Shown piece by piece: positions 40,914-47,831 of a stretch of 47,831 nt of DNA. This stretch comes from Duganella phyllosphaerae (lineage in GTDB: Bacteria > Pseudomonadota > Gammaproteobacteria > Burkholderiales > Burkholderiaceae_D), in assembly GCF_001758785.1 (NCBI RefSeq), contig NZ_LROM01000058.1, forward strand, positions 1-47,831, written 5' to 3'. Within the stretch, counting starts at the first letter, position 1. Every line of letters begins with the position of its first letter. The position numbers and the translations under genes are program-made. The notes under the pieces were generated by a model. It was not told the DNA's origin and did not search any database. It saw only the letters and a program-made list of their open reading frames with translations.

Positions 40914-43610
40914 ATGTCCACCGACCCAGCGTTAGCGCTGCTCACGAGCAGCCACCGTCCGCTGCGGCTGCGGCTCGCCTTCGACGAGGGCATCCGCGAC
41001 GACCTGCTGCTGCCGCATCGCATCTCGGGCACGGAAACTGTGTGCGGCGGTATCGAGTACCGGGTGCTGTGCGTGGCCACCGATGCCCTGCTCTCCCTCA
41101 AACAATTCATCGCCGTGCCGGCCGAGCTGCAACTGGTCACCGATCGCGGCGACCTGCATACAGTCTGCGGCATCGTCGCCGCAGCGTATGCCGGCATGAG
41201 CGACGGCGGCCTGGCTACCTACCAGCTGGTGCTGCGCGATGGCCTGGCGCTGATGGATCAGCGCACCAACACCCGCATCTTCCGCCAGCAGAACGAGCTG
41301 CAGATCGTCGCCACGCTGCTGGCCGAGTGGCGCCAGACCAACCCGGTGATGACCGCCACGTTCCAGGTCGAGATCGACGCCGCGCTGGCGCAGCGCCCTG
41401 GTCCCGAGCGCGAATTCACCATGCAGCACAACGAATCGGACGCGCAGTTCGTGCGCCGCCTGCTCAAGCGCCGCGGCATCTCCTGGTACGTTCGGCCCGG
41501 CGTCACCGATGACGAACACCCGGTTCACCAGCTGGTGCTGTTCGACGACGCCGCGCGCCTGCCGGCCAGCAGCGCAGGCACCATCCGCTTCCACCGCAAC
41601 CACGCCACCGAGCAGCGCGACGCCGTCACCGCCTGGACCGCCGCACGCCAGTTGCGCGCAGGCGCCGTTATGCGCTTCAGCTGGGACTACAAGCGTCCGC
41701 ACAGCGTGGCGTTCATGCAGACGAACAGCGCGGCGCTGGCTGACCAGGGCCGCCATGGCAACTGCTTTGCCGCCACCCTCGCCGACTACCTGGTCGAGAC
41801 ACCGCACGCCGGCAACGACAACGACGACCTGCGCCAGCTGGGCGCGCTGCGCATGGCGCGGCTCGATGTTGAGACCAAGTGCTTCCACGGCGAGAGCGGC
41901 GTACGCGATCTGCGCGCCGGCGAATGGTTTATCCTGGCCGACCATCCCGAGATCGACCAGCACCCGCAGACCGAACGCGCCTTCGTGGTGACCGCGCTGG
42001 AGGTGGAAGCCCGCAACAATTTTCCGCAAGCGCTCGATGCCCGCCTCGATGGACTGTACGCGCAGAGCGGCTGGCGTGCTGCCGCCCACGCGCACGGCGA
42101 CCGCTATCGCAACCGGTTTACCTGTGTGCGCAAAGATGTGCACTTGGTGCCCGCCTACGATCCACGCACCGACGTGCCCAATGTGCGGCCGCAAAGCGCC
42201 ATCGTGGTGGGCCCGGCCGGGGAGGAAGTCCATTGCGATGCGCTGGGCCGGGTCAAGGTGCGCTTTCCGGCGGCGCGCATGCAGGACCATCGAGACTCGG
42301 CCGCTGACGACATCCACAGCGCCTGGATACGCGTGGCTACCTCGTGGGCCGGCGCGGGACCGGCGCGGCAGCAAGCGGGCAGCTTGACCCTGCCGCGCGT
42401 GGGCAGCGAAGTACTGATCGACTTCCTCGGCGGGGACCCGGACCGACCGGTGATCGTGGGCCAGCTGTTCAACGGCGTCGGCGTGCCGCCGGAGCTAGGT
42501 AAAGGTGGCGGTCTGCCCGGTAACCGCTACCTGTCCGGCATGCGCAGCAAGGAGGTTCGGGGCAAACGCAAAAGCCAGTTGCGCTTCGACGACACCACCG
42601 GCGAGATCAGCGCGCAACTGGCCAGCGACCATGCAGCCAGCGCCTTGAACCTCGGCTACCTGACCGCACCGCGCCAGGCGGGCAGCGCAAGCAAGCGCGG
42701 CGACGGCTTCGAATTGCGCACCGACGGCAGCGGCAGTCTGCGCACCGCCCGTTCGCTCTTGATCTCGGCATGGCAGCGGCTCGATGGCGCCGGCGAGCAG
42801 CTGGACCAGCAAGAACACCTGGCCCTGATGCAGGACTGCCTCGAGCTGTTCAAGTCCCTGGGCAGTTACGCCGCGCAGCACCAGGCGCTGGCGACCGATG
42901 CCGCCGGCGTGACCGAACTGCAGCAACAGCTATCGAGCGCCAGCGCGGCCAAGCCGGCCGAAGCCGCGACCATCGCCATCACCGCGCCCGACGGTATCGC
43001 TGTCGGTACCCGCAAAACCCTGCTTCACTACGCCGTGGGCAATATCGACCAGGTGGCGCAACAACAGCTGCAGTTCAGTGCCGGCAAGTGCTGCACCATC
43101 AACGCCGGCCAGGGCATCTCGCTGTTCGCACACCAGCAAGGCATCACCCAGATCGCCCACCACGGCAAGTACCGGATGCAAAGCCAGCACGACCTGATGC
43201 AGCTGGACGCCGCACGCGACCTGCGGCTGACCTCCGCCACCCGCATCGTCGGCGTGGCGCAAGACGAAATCACCCTGATGACCCAGGGCGGCGCCTACCT
43301 CAAGCTCTCGGGCGGCAGCGTGGAACTGGGCGGCCCCGGCACGCTTACCGTCAAGACCAATGGCCACCACTGGAACGGCCCGGCCAGCGAGCGTGGCGAC
43401 CTTCCCACCTTCGGCCAAGGCGAACTGGGACGCACGCCGCGCCTGGTAAGTCCACTCGACGGCGCGCCATGCGAAGGCGTGCAGGTGTCGGTGGCAACCG
43501 AAGATGGCAAAGTGGTTTCCGGCGTCACCGACGCCGACGGCAAAGGCCCGACCATCACCGGCGACCAGCTGCAACAGCTGACCGCCACCTTTTTCATTCC
43601 GCGCGATTGA
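40914..43610 (+). CDS. vgrG: VgrG spike protein with C-terminal extension
   Basis: An 898-residue VgrG (TssI). Residues 1 to about 430 form the gp27-like hub (TETVCGGIEYRVLCVATDA, EFTMQHNESDAQFVRRLLKR). From about 432 follows the gp5-like OB domain (VHCDALGRVKVRFP, WIRVATSWAG, LPRVGSEVLIDFLGGDPDRP) and the needle; residues about 690-825 are the DUF2345 extension (ISLFAHQQGITQIAHHGKY). The last 55 residues (PLDGAPCEGVQVSVATEDGK, GVTDADGKG) look like a small transthyretin-like fold. In known systems such tails dock Tle lipases, and a Tle3-like gene follows after 17 nt. GGAG precedes the ATG. Confidence 0.95.
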   Translation: MSTDPALALLTSSHRPLRLRLAFDEGIRDDLLLPHRISGTETVCGGIEYRVLCVATDALLSLKQFIAVPAELQLVTDRGDLHTVCGIVAAAYAGMSDGGLATYQLVLRDGLALMDQRTNTRIFRQQNELQIVATLLAEWRQTNPVMTATFQVEIDAALAQRPGPEREFTMQHNESDAQFVRRLLKRRGISWYVRPGVTDDEHPVHQLVLFDDAARLPASSAGTIRFHRNHATEQRDAVTAWTAARQLRAGAVMRFSWDYKRPHSVAFMQTNSAALADQGRHGNCFAATLADYLVETPHAGNDNDDLRQLGALRMARLDVETKCFHGESGVRDLRAGEWFILADHPEIDQHPQTERAFVVTALEVEARNNFPQALDARLDGLYAQSGWRAAAHAHGDRYRNRFTCVRKDVHLVPAYDPRTDVPNVRPQSAIVVGPAGEEVHCDALGRVKVRFPAARMQDHRDSAADDIHSAWIRVATSWAGAGPARQQAGSLTLPRVGSEVLIDFLGGDPDRPVIVGQLFNGVGVPPELGKGGGLPGNRYLSGMRSKEVRGKRKSQLRFDDTTGEISAQLASDHAASALNLGYLTAPRQAGSASKRGDGFELRTDGSGSLRTARSLLISAWQRLDGAGEQLDQQEHLALMQDCLELFKSLGSYAAQHQALATDAAGVTELQQQLSSASAAKPAEAATIAITAPDGIAVGTRKTLLHYAVGNIDQVAQQQLQFSAGKCCTINAGQGISLFAHQQGITQIAHHGKYRMQSQHDLMQLDAARDLRLTSATRIVGVAQDEITLMTQGGAYLKLSGGSVELGGPGTLTVKTNGHHWNGPASERGDLPTFGQGELGRTPRLVSPLDGAPCEGVQVSVATEDGKVVSGVTDADGKGPTITGDQLQQLTATFFIPRD

Positions 43611-43627
43611 GCGCGCAAGGTACTGAC

Positions 43628-45748
43628 ATGGCTCTGAAAACCTGCACCGACAGCACGATTTTCGCCACCGGCTGCGCCCATACCGATTTCGACACCTCCC
43701 ACTACGACATCCCGCACGCCTTGCCGCTGCCGGGCATCATCATCCTGGTCCACGGCGTCAACTCCGACGGCGAATGGTACGACGCCTGCGAGCAAGGCCT
43801 GTGCGAAGGTCTCAATACCCGGCTGGCGCGCCGGAGTGAGCAGATGAAGTACCCGGGACCGGCGTCGGGGCAGCTGAAAGCGATCACGTATGCGCAGGAA
43901 TTGACGGACGACGGCTACATCAATCCCGAACTCAATTCCAACAACTTCTTCGACATGGGCAACGCCTGCTCGCCGGTGATCCGCTTCCGTTGGGGTTACA
44001 AGGCTGGTGGCGAAGAGTTGCAGCTGTTCGGCGACAAGATCTACCTCAATGAGCAAAACTATTGGGGCGGCGGCCCGTTCGCCAACGGCTGCACCGCGCT
44101 GCCAGATTTATGGAACGAAGGTCTGTCCGAACAACTGTTCCTGTGGATTCAGGTGCAGCACCTCAACCCGGTCAACGAGCGCGACGTGTACGCGTGCCCG
44201 GCGCGCGGCTACTTCGTGTTGGCAGCCTATCGGCTCGCCAAGCTGGTCGAAGCGATCCGCAAGGCGCAGGCCGATGTGCCGATCACCATCGTGTGCCACA
44301 GCCAGGGCAATATGATCGGCATGGCGGCCGCGTTTCTCGGCGAGCGCATGGCCGAGGTGACGGATGGCGACGGCAAAAGCGGGCCGTGCGTGGCCGACAA
44401 TTACGTGCTGGCCAATCCACCTTACAGCCTGGTCAAGTCCAACCTCTCCGAGGACTGGACCCAAAGCAACCTGGTGGACCCGGACGGCAATACCGGGCGC
44501 CAGACCCACGCAGCACGCATCGCCACGCTGGCCGCCTTCTTCGACATCGTGCGCACACGCAAAAGTCTCGATGCCATGCAAACCGCCGAGCGCATCGACC
44601 GCCGCATGGCCAACCGCGCGAATGGTTTCGCTGCGCAGGCCGACCGCGAAAAATACGGTGTCGAAGACTCCACCTATGGCCGCGTCACGCTGTATGCCAA
44701 TCCCCATGACCAGGTGATTTCAGCGGTGACGGTACGGGGCATCGGCTGGCTGGGGCTCACGGAACGCGACACATTCAACGAGATCAAGGCAACCAGGGCG
44801 CAGGGCGTGCTGGTGCAGCGCGTGTTCGCCCAGGGCTTCGAGGTGGGCAAGCAGGAAACTTACCACTACTGGCACAACCACTGGCGCCAGCCGAAGGCCG
44901 ACAGCGACGACTACTGGCTGCCGCACTCGAAGATCGCCCGGTACTCGATCAAGAAGGGGCTGGAAGCGAGCGAATCATTTTTTGGCCGCTTTTTCACGGT
45001 CGTCCTGGCGCCGTTGGGGATGGCGATCACCGCCCTGTCCAGGCAACGGGTCAATGCCTTGCCGGACGCCGACTGGCAAGTGCGCGCCGATGCGCCTGCA
45101 CTCTCCCCGCCCTTCCTGCCGCAAGGCATGCGCTTCGGCCAGGTGAGCGATGCCTTCGACCAGGGGTACGACCCGCCCGGTGCTGCGCGCGACGGCAACC
45201 GGACTCGTGAAGCTGGCGACGCTTATGCGAGTGTCCACAAAGCGCCGGACAACACCACCGATGCGGCAATGGGGAACAACCGCGACGAAGCGTCGCTGCG
45301 CTACGAACAGCACGCCATGCTGCGTTTGCGGGCCAAGCGGGAAAAGCTATATGCGGCCGATGCCAAGGTGATCGAGGAAGATGACCCGTCCAAGGCGAGC
45401 GCGAAGCACAAGGCCTGGCGCACAGAGCACATCAAGGTGAGCCTGGCCGAGACCGTGGATGCGGCAGCGACTGATCATTCGACGATTTTTACCAATCCGA
45501 TGCATTCGGAGCGGGCGTTGGCGTTTGACGTTGCGGTGGGGGTTTGCCAGATACCGGAACAAATCCTGAGCGGATTTTTAAAATTTGCAGATTGGCGATA
45601 TTTAGATGATTTAAAAGGCATAGAAAATAATGTCTATTTGCAGCATTTTAAATCTGGAAGCATAGATCGATTAACAGTGAGCGAATGGATAAAAAGGACG
45701 GAGAATAATTTACTCATTCCTAATAAAATTATCGATAAACGCAACTAG
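43628..45748 (+). CDS. Tle3-like type VI lipase effector
   Basis: A 706-residue alpha/beta-hydrolase effector. The oxyanion region is IIILVHGVNSDGEWYDACEQ (38-57) and the nucleophile elbow CHSQGNMIGMAAA with Ser225; the first Gly of GxSxG is Cys. A likely Asp is in LYANPHDQVISAV. The layout (long inserts, xHSQG, HYWHNHWRQ later) matches Tle3/DUF3274 lipases, which cleave membrane phospholipids of rival cells. The start follows the vgrG stop by 17 nt with only a weak ribosome site, so it may rely on coupling. From codon about 648 base use turns sharply AT-rich up to the stop, unlike the first 90 percent. Toxicity and lipid class are inference. Confidence 0.88.
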   Translation: MALKTCTDSTIFATGCAHTDFDTSHYDIPHALPLPGIIILVHGVNSDGEWYDACEQGLCEGLNTRLARRSEQMKYPGPASGQLKAITYAQELTDDGYINPELNSNNFFDMGNACSPVIRFRWGYKAGGEELQLFGDKIYLNEQNYWGGGPFANGCTALPDLWNEGLSEQLFLWIQVQHLNPVNERDVYACPARGYFVLAAYRLAKLVEAIRKAQADVPITIVCHSQGNMIGMAAAFLGERMAEVTDGDGKSGPCVADNYVLANPPYSLVKSNLSEDWTQSNLVDPDGNTGRQTHAARIATLAAFFDIVRTRKSLDAMQTAERIDRRMANRANGFAAQADREKYGVEDSTYGRVTLYANPHDQVISAVTVRGIGWLGLTERDTFNEIKATRAQGVLVQRVFAQGFEVGKQETYHYWHNHWRQPKADSDDYWLPHSKIARYSIKKGLEASESFFGRFFTVVLAPLGMAITALSRQRVNALPDADWQVRADAPALSPPFLPQGMRFGQVSDAFDQGYDPPGAARDGNRTREAGDAYASVHKAPDNTTDAAMGNNRDEASLRYEQHAMLRLRAKREKLYAADAKVIEEDDPSKASAKHKAWRTEHIKVSLAETVDAAATDHSTIFTNPMHSERALAFDVAVGVCQIPEQILSGFLKFADWRYLDDLKGIENNVYLQHFKSGSIDRLTVSEWIKRTENNLLIPNKIIDKRN

Positions 45749-45774
45749 AACCCCATAAACACAAAGGAGAGAAA

Positions 45775-47106
45775 ATGTTTAACAAAATTTTAGGCAACGC
45801 ACTTCTAACATCTGTCGCTTTACTAACTGGGTGCAAAAATTCATCTCCCCTCACCCAGAATTTGGCAATGAAAGAAAATCTCAATATGACGCCAACAAAA
45901 ACACATGGTGTACAAGTCGTAGGAATCATATGGCTAAATCCACTTCACCGAAAGGATTACCCGACTGAATGGCAGACCTTGTGGACGATGGGTTTAGCCA
46001 AGCCAAATGCAGACGATGACATGCTACGCAAGAAACCGTCTAGTTATTCCACAGTGAAGTATGTCTCATTGATTGCGGATGGAAGCCACGGCGAAACATC
46101 CAAGCTGAGCTATCATCTCCGATATCAATACGAACTTATTGGACTATTACACGACAATTATTATGGCGACCCCGACTATTTCTACAACGTCAACGGTATA
46201 AATCGTAAAAAACTCTGGCATGAGCTCGCGGGCATACGGGTCGAATATGCGCTGCCTTCCGGCGATTTCGATGCCGAAGCAGCCAGAAAAGAGACGCAAA
46301 AAATTCTTCAAAACACATTCGCGATGGGCAATCCAAATCGCCCAACCTTATGGACCCGCCCCGAGCCTCCCGAGGTAAAGGTCACTACAGGCGGCCCCAA
46401 CGCCGGTTTCACCTCCCTCAAAGCCGCCATCGATTACCTCGAAGCCCATCCCGACAGAACTGCATGGGCCATGAACTGGGATGCACCAAGCCGGCCGCTC
46501 GACCATCAAATCAACGAGAACCTTGTGGTGCTGGTATTGGCCGGACCGACCTACAAGACCGGCCGCAAAGCACTGGCCTGGCTATCGCGCCCGGAAACCA
46601 CGCAGGTCTCGGAGGTGGGCGACGGTGGCGATACGCCGCGCATTGTTAGGGCATGGACGGCAACGCTACACAAAGCGGCCGACAATGCCACCATCAAACC
46701 GAACCAGGTCGGCTACGTGATCCACGACGCCAACAATGCCCACACCGACTCCTCGCGTCGACTCGGCCCGCTGGCACAAACGCTGACGACCGAAGTGCCC
46801 GACCTCGACCTGCTCGAGCAATCGTTCAATACGCCTGCCCTGCTGGGAGAAATGGGCGCCGGTTCCGCATTGACCAACGTCGCGCTCGCCATCGGCTATG
46901 CCAACCACTTCGGCCAACACGTTATTGTGGCGGGCACCACCGATCCCGAGCAGCCAACGGCCGTAGTGGTCTCGCCGCCGGCAGTGGTTCGTCCTATCGA
47001 TCCCGACAAACCCTGGTTCCGCGCCCGCAGCATGAACGATGCTTACCTGCCCTGGTGGGGCTTGCGCGATGACGCGCCCGCTTATCCGCAGGGCTATTCA
47101 AGATAA
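45775..47106 (+). CDS. Lipoprotein, candidate Tla3-like adaptor or immunity for the lipase
   Basis: A 443-residue predicted lipoprotein: signal peptide with lipobox LTGC (Cys20), so it should be anchored at the periplasmic side. AAAGGAGAGAAA gives the start. The body resembles, weakly, Tla3/DUF2875 proteins that follow tle3 genes and load Tle3 onto VgrG: NAGFTSLKAAIDYLEAHPD, NENLVVLVLAGPTYK, GYVIHDANNAHTDSSRRLG and the end RSMNDAYLPWWGLR. An immunity role is the alternative, as Tle immunity proteins are also periplasmic lipoproteins. The first about 190 codons are AT-rich, the rest GC-rich, which points to recombination inside the gene. Confidence 0.7.
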   Translation: MFNKILGNALLTSVALLTGCKNSSPLTQNLAMKENLNMTPTKTHGVQVVGIIWLNPLHRKDYPTEWQTLWTMGLAKPNADDDMLRKKPSSYSTVKYVSLIADGSHGETSKLSYHLRYQYELIGLLHDNYYGDPDYFYNVNGINRKKLWHELAGIRVEYALPSGDFDAEAARKETQKILQNTFAMGNPNRPTLWTRPEPPEVKVTTGGPNAGFTSLKAAIDYLEAHPDRTAWAMNWDAPSRPLDHQINENLVVLVLAGPTYKTGRKALAWLSRPETTQVSEVGDGGDTPRIVRAWTATLHKAADNATIKPNQVGYVIHDANNAHTDSSRRLGPLAQTLTTEVPDLDLLEQSFNTPALLGEMGAGSALTNVALAIGYANHFGQHVIVAGTTDPEQPTAVVVSPPAVVRPIDPDKPWFRARSMNDAYLPWWGLRDDAPAYPQGYSR

Positions 47107-47127
47107 TCGAGCAAAGGAGAACCTGCC

Positions 47128-47391
47128 ATGAAAGGCGTCATCCGTCTCAACGACCCAACCAGCCACGGCGGCAAAGTCATCTCCGCAGCGCCCAACAGCA
47201 AAGTGCAGGGCATCGCGGTGGCGCGACAGGGCGACCGGTGCATCTGCCCAATCAAGGGGCATGATCAATGCAAGATCGCCGAGGGCGATCCGAAAGTGCT
47301 AATCGATGGCGTGCCGGTCGCGTTCGAGGGACACAAAACCACTTGCGGCGCGACACTGATCTCGACAGTTTCAACCACCGGGCGCGGATGA
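47128..47391 (+). CDS. PAAR-domain spike-tip protein
   Basis: An 87-residue PAAR protein that caps the VgrG needle. Repeats of the PAAR motif are visible (KGVIRLNDPTSHGGKVISA, GIAVARQGDRCICPIKGHDQ, GDPKVLIDGVPVAFEGHKTT), with His and Cys residues for the zinc at the tip (SHGG, CIC, GHDQC, GHKTTC). It has no effector extension, so it likely serves the separate lipase. CAAAGGAGAA precedes the ATG. It is the last gene of the type VI unit, 21 nt after the lipoprotein. Confidence 0.94.
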   Translation: MKGVIRLNDPTSHGGKVISAAPNSKVQGIAVARQGDRCICPIKGHDQCKIAEGDPKVLIDGVPVAFEGHKTTCGATLISTVSTTGRG

Positions 47392-47415
47392 CGAGGGTAG
47401 TGATAAAGCGCGTTG

Positions 47416-47831
47416 TCAGACGCCATCCTGCGTGCCCGCGCGCCCCTCGGCCAGCACTCGCCCCAACGCCGCATGATCCACCGGCTTGACGAAATGGTGG
47501 TCGAAGCCGGCCGCCTTCGACAGCACCCGGTCATGCGCCTGGCCGTAGCCGGTGAGCGCGATCAGCAGCTTGCCAGCGGTGGCGGCTTGCGCGCGCAGGC
47601 GGCGCGCCAGTTCGTAGCCATCCATGTCGGGCAGGCCGATGTCGAGGATGAAGGCATCGACCGGCGCGACTGCACTGGCGCGCAGCGCGGTTTCGGCATC
47701 CTCGAAAATCAGCACCTGGCGGCCCTGCGCCTCGAGCAGCGCGCCGAGCGTGCGACCCGCATCCTGGTTGTCGTCCACTACCATCAGGCGCAGGCTGGGC
47801 CCCCCGGCCGCCACGATCGGCAGCGGTGCGG
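47416..47831 (-). CDS. Receiver domain, C-terminal end of a larger protein (partial)
   Basis: The minus-strand frame is open to the right edge. The visible 138 codons are a CheY-like receiver: VDDNQDAG near the start, phosphorylatable Asp in FILDIGLPDMDG, Thr in IALTGYGQ and Lys in HFVKPVDHAAL. The wording LGLPDMDGYELARRLR-like and LTGYGQAHDR is typical of receivers at the end of hybrid histidine kinases, so the missing part is probably a kinase. The GTG at 47814 is unlikely to be the start. Converges with the PAAR gene. Confidence 0.85.
   Translation of the reverse strand, partial: APLPIVAAGGPSLRLMVVDDNQDAGRTLGALLEAQGRQVLIFEDAETALRASAVAPVDAFILDIGLPDMDGYELARRLRAQAATAGKLLIALTGYGQAHDRVLSKAAGFDHHFVKPVDHAALGRVLAEGRAGTQDGV

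Noticed and set aside
42770..43627. Upstream extension of the lipase frame across vgrG
   Set aside because: The extension is Arg/Pro-rich shadow sequence; the lipase begins after the vgrG stop.

Overview
The window is 47.8 kb of GC-rich bacterial chromosome, densely coded on both strands and mostly in short operons. Codon use, SD-led starts, a phasin (polyhydroxyalkanoate granules), ssu-type sulfonate genes and several small conserved proteins suggest a betaproteobacterium, most likely Oxalobacteraceae (Massilia/Duganella/Janthinobacterium-like). This is inference: there is no rRNA, tRNA or other strong taxonomic marker here. I saw no insertion sequence, prophage or CRISPR array.

Layout. (1) 1-9.4 kb, stress and signalling: a cut TPR protein, an exported metallo-beta-lactamase-fold hydrolase, a haloperoxidase-like esterase, Dps, a sensor-less histidine kinase translationally coupled to a NarL-type regulator, a YcaC-like isochorismatase-family hydrolase, a receiver-PAS protein bracketed by two copies of a ~200-nt intergenic element, and a split chromate-type transporter pair. 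(2) 9.4-16.1 kb, minus strand: a three-gene signalling operon (single receiver, 1875-residue pseudokinase/ATPase/GAF/PAS/histidine kinase, FixJ-type regulator). (3) 16.2-19.6 kb: an exported amidohydrolase with a terminator-like hairpin in its leader, a periplasmic YceI protein, and a HigB-HigA toxin-antitoxin pair. (4) 19.7-31.7 kb: organosulfur assimilation. ssuE-A-D-C-B reads left; a divergent operon encodes an acyl-CoA-dehydrogenase-like flavin monooxygenase, a MetNIQ-type importer and an NtaA/SnaA-type monooxygenase; serine O-acetyltransferase (cysteine synthesis) and a Bcr/CflA exporter follow.

(5) 31.7-37.9 kb, housekeeping and accessory: an inverted intergenic repeat, a small acidic protein, thioredoxin 2, a phasin, an orphan flagellar-rod-like protein, an acyl-CoA synthetase, a DUF4105 membrane protein, a glutamine-amidotransferase-like hydrolase and a BrnA-like antitoxin whose toxin seems reduced to a stub. 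(6) 38.0-47.4 kb: a partial type VI secretion module made of baseplate genes tssF and tssG, the spike VgrG, a Tle3-like lipase effector, a lipoprotein that may be its adaptor or immunity protein, and a PAAR tip protein. The other core tss genes are not in the window. The right edge cuts a receiver domain, probably the end of a hybrid kinase.

How they work together. The sulfur block reads as a pathway: importers bring in sulfonates and other organosulfur compounds, reduced flavin from SsuE feeds SsuD and probably the other two flavin monooxygenases, and the sulfite released ends in cysteine through O-acetylserine. The type VI block looks like a spike-plus-cargo unit: the VgrG tail and PAAR tip would carry the lipase. 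The least explained sequence is non-coding: the paired elements at 6361 and 7638, the dps leader, the amidohydrolase leader hairpin and the palindrome ahead of bcr.
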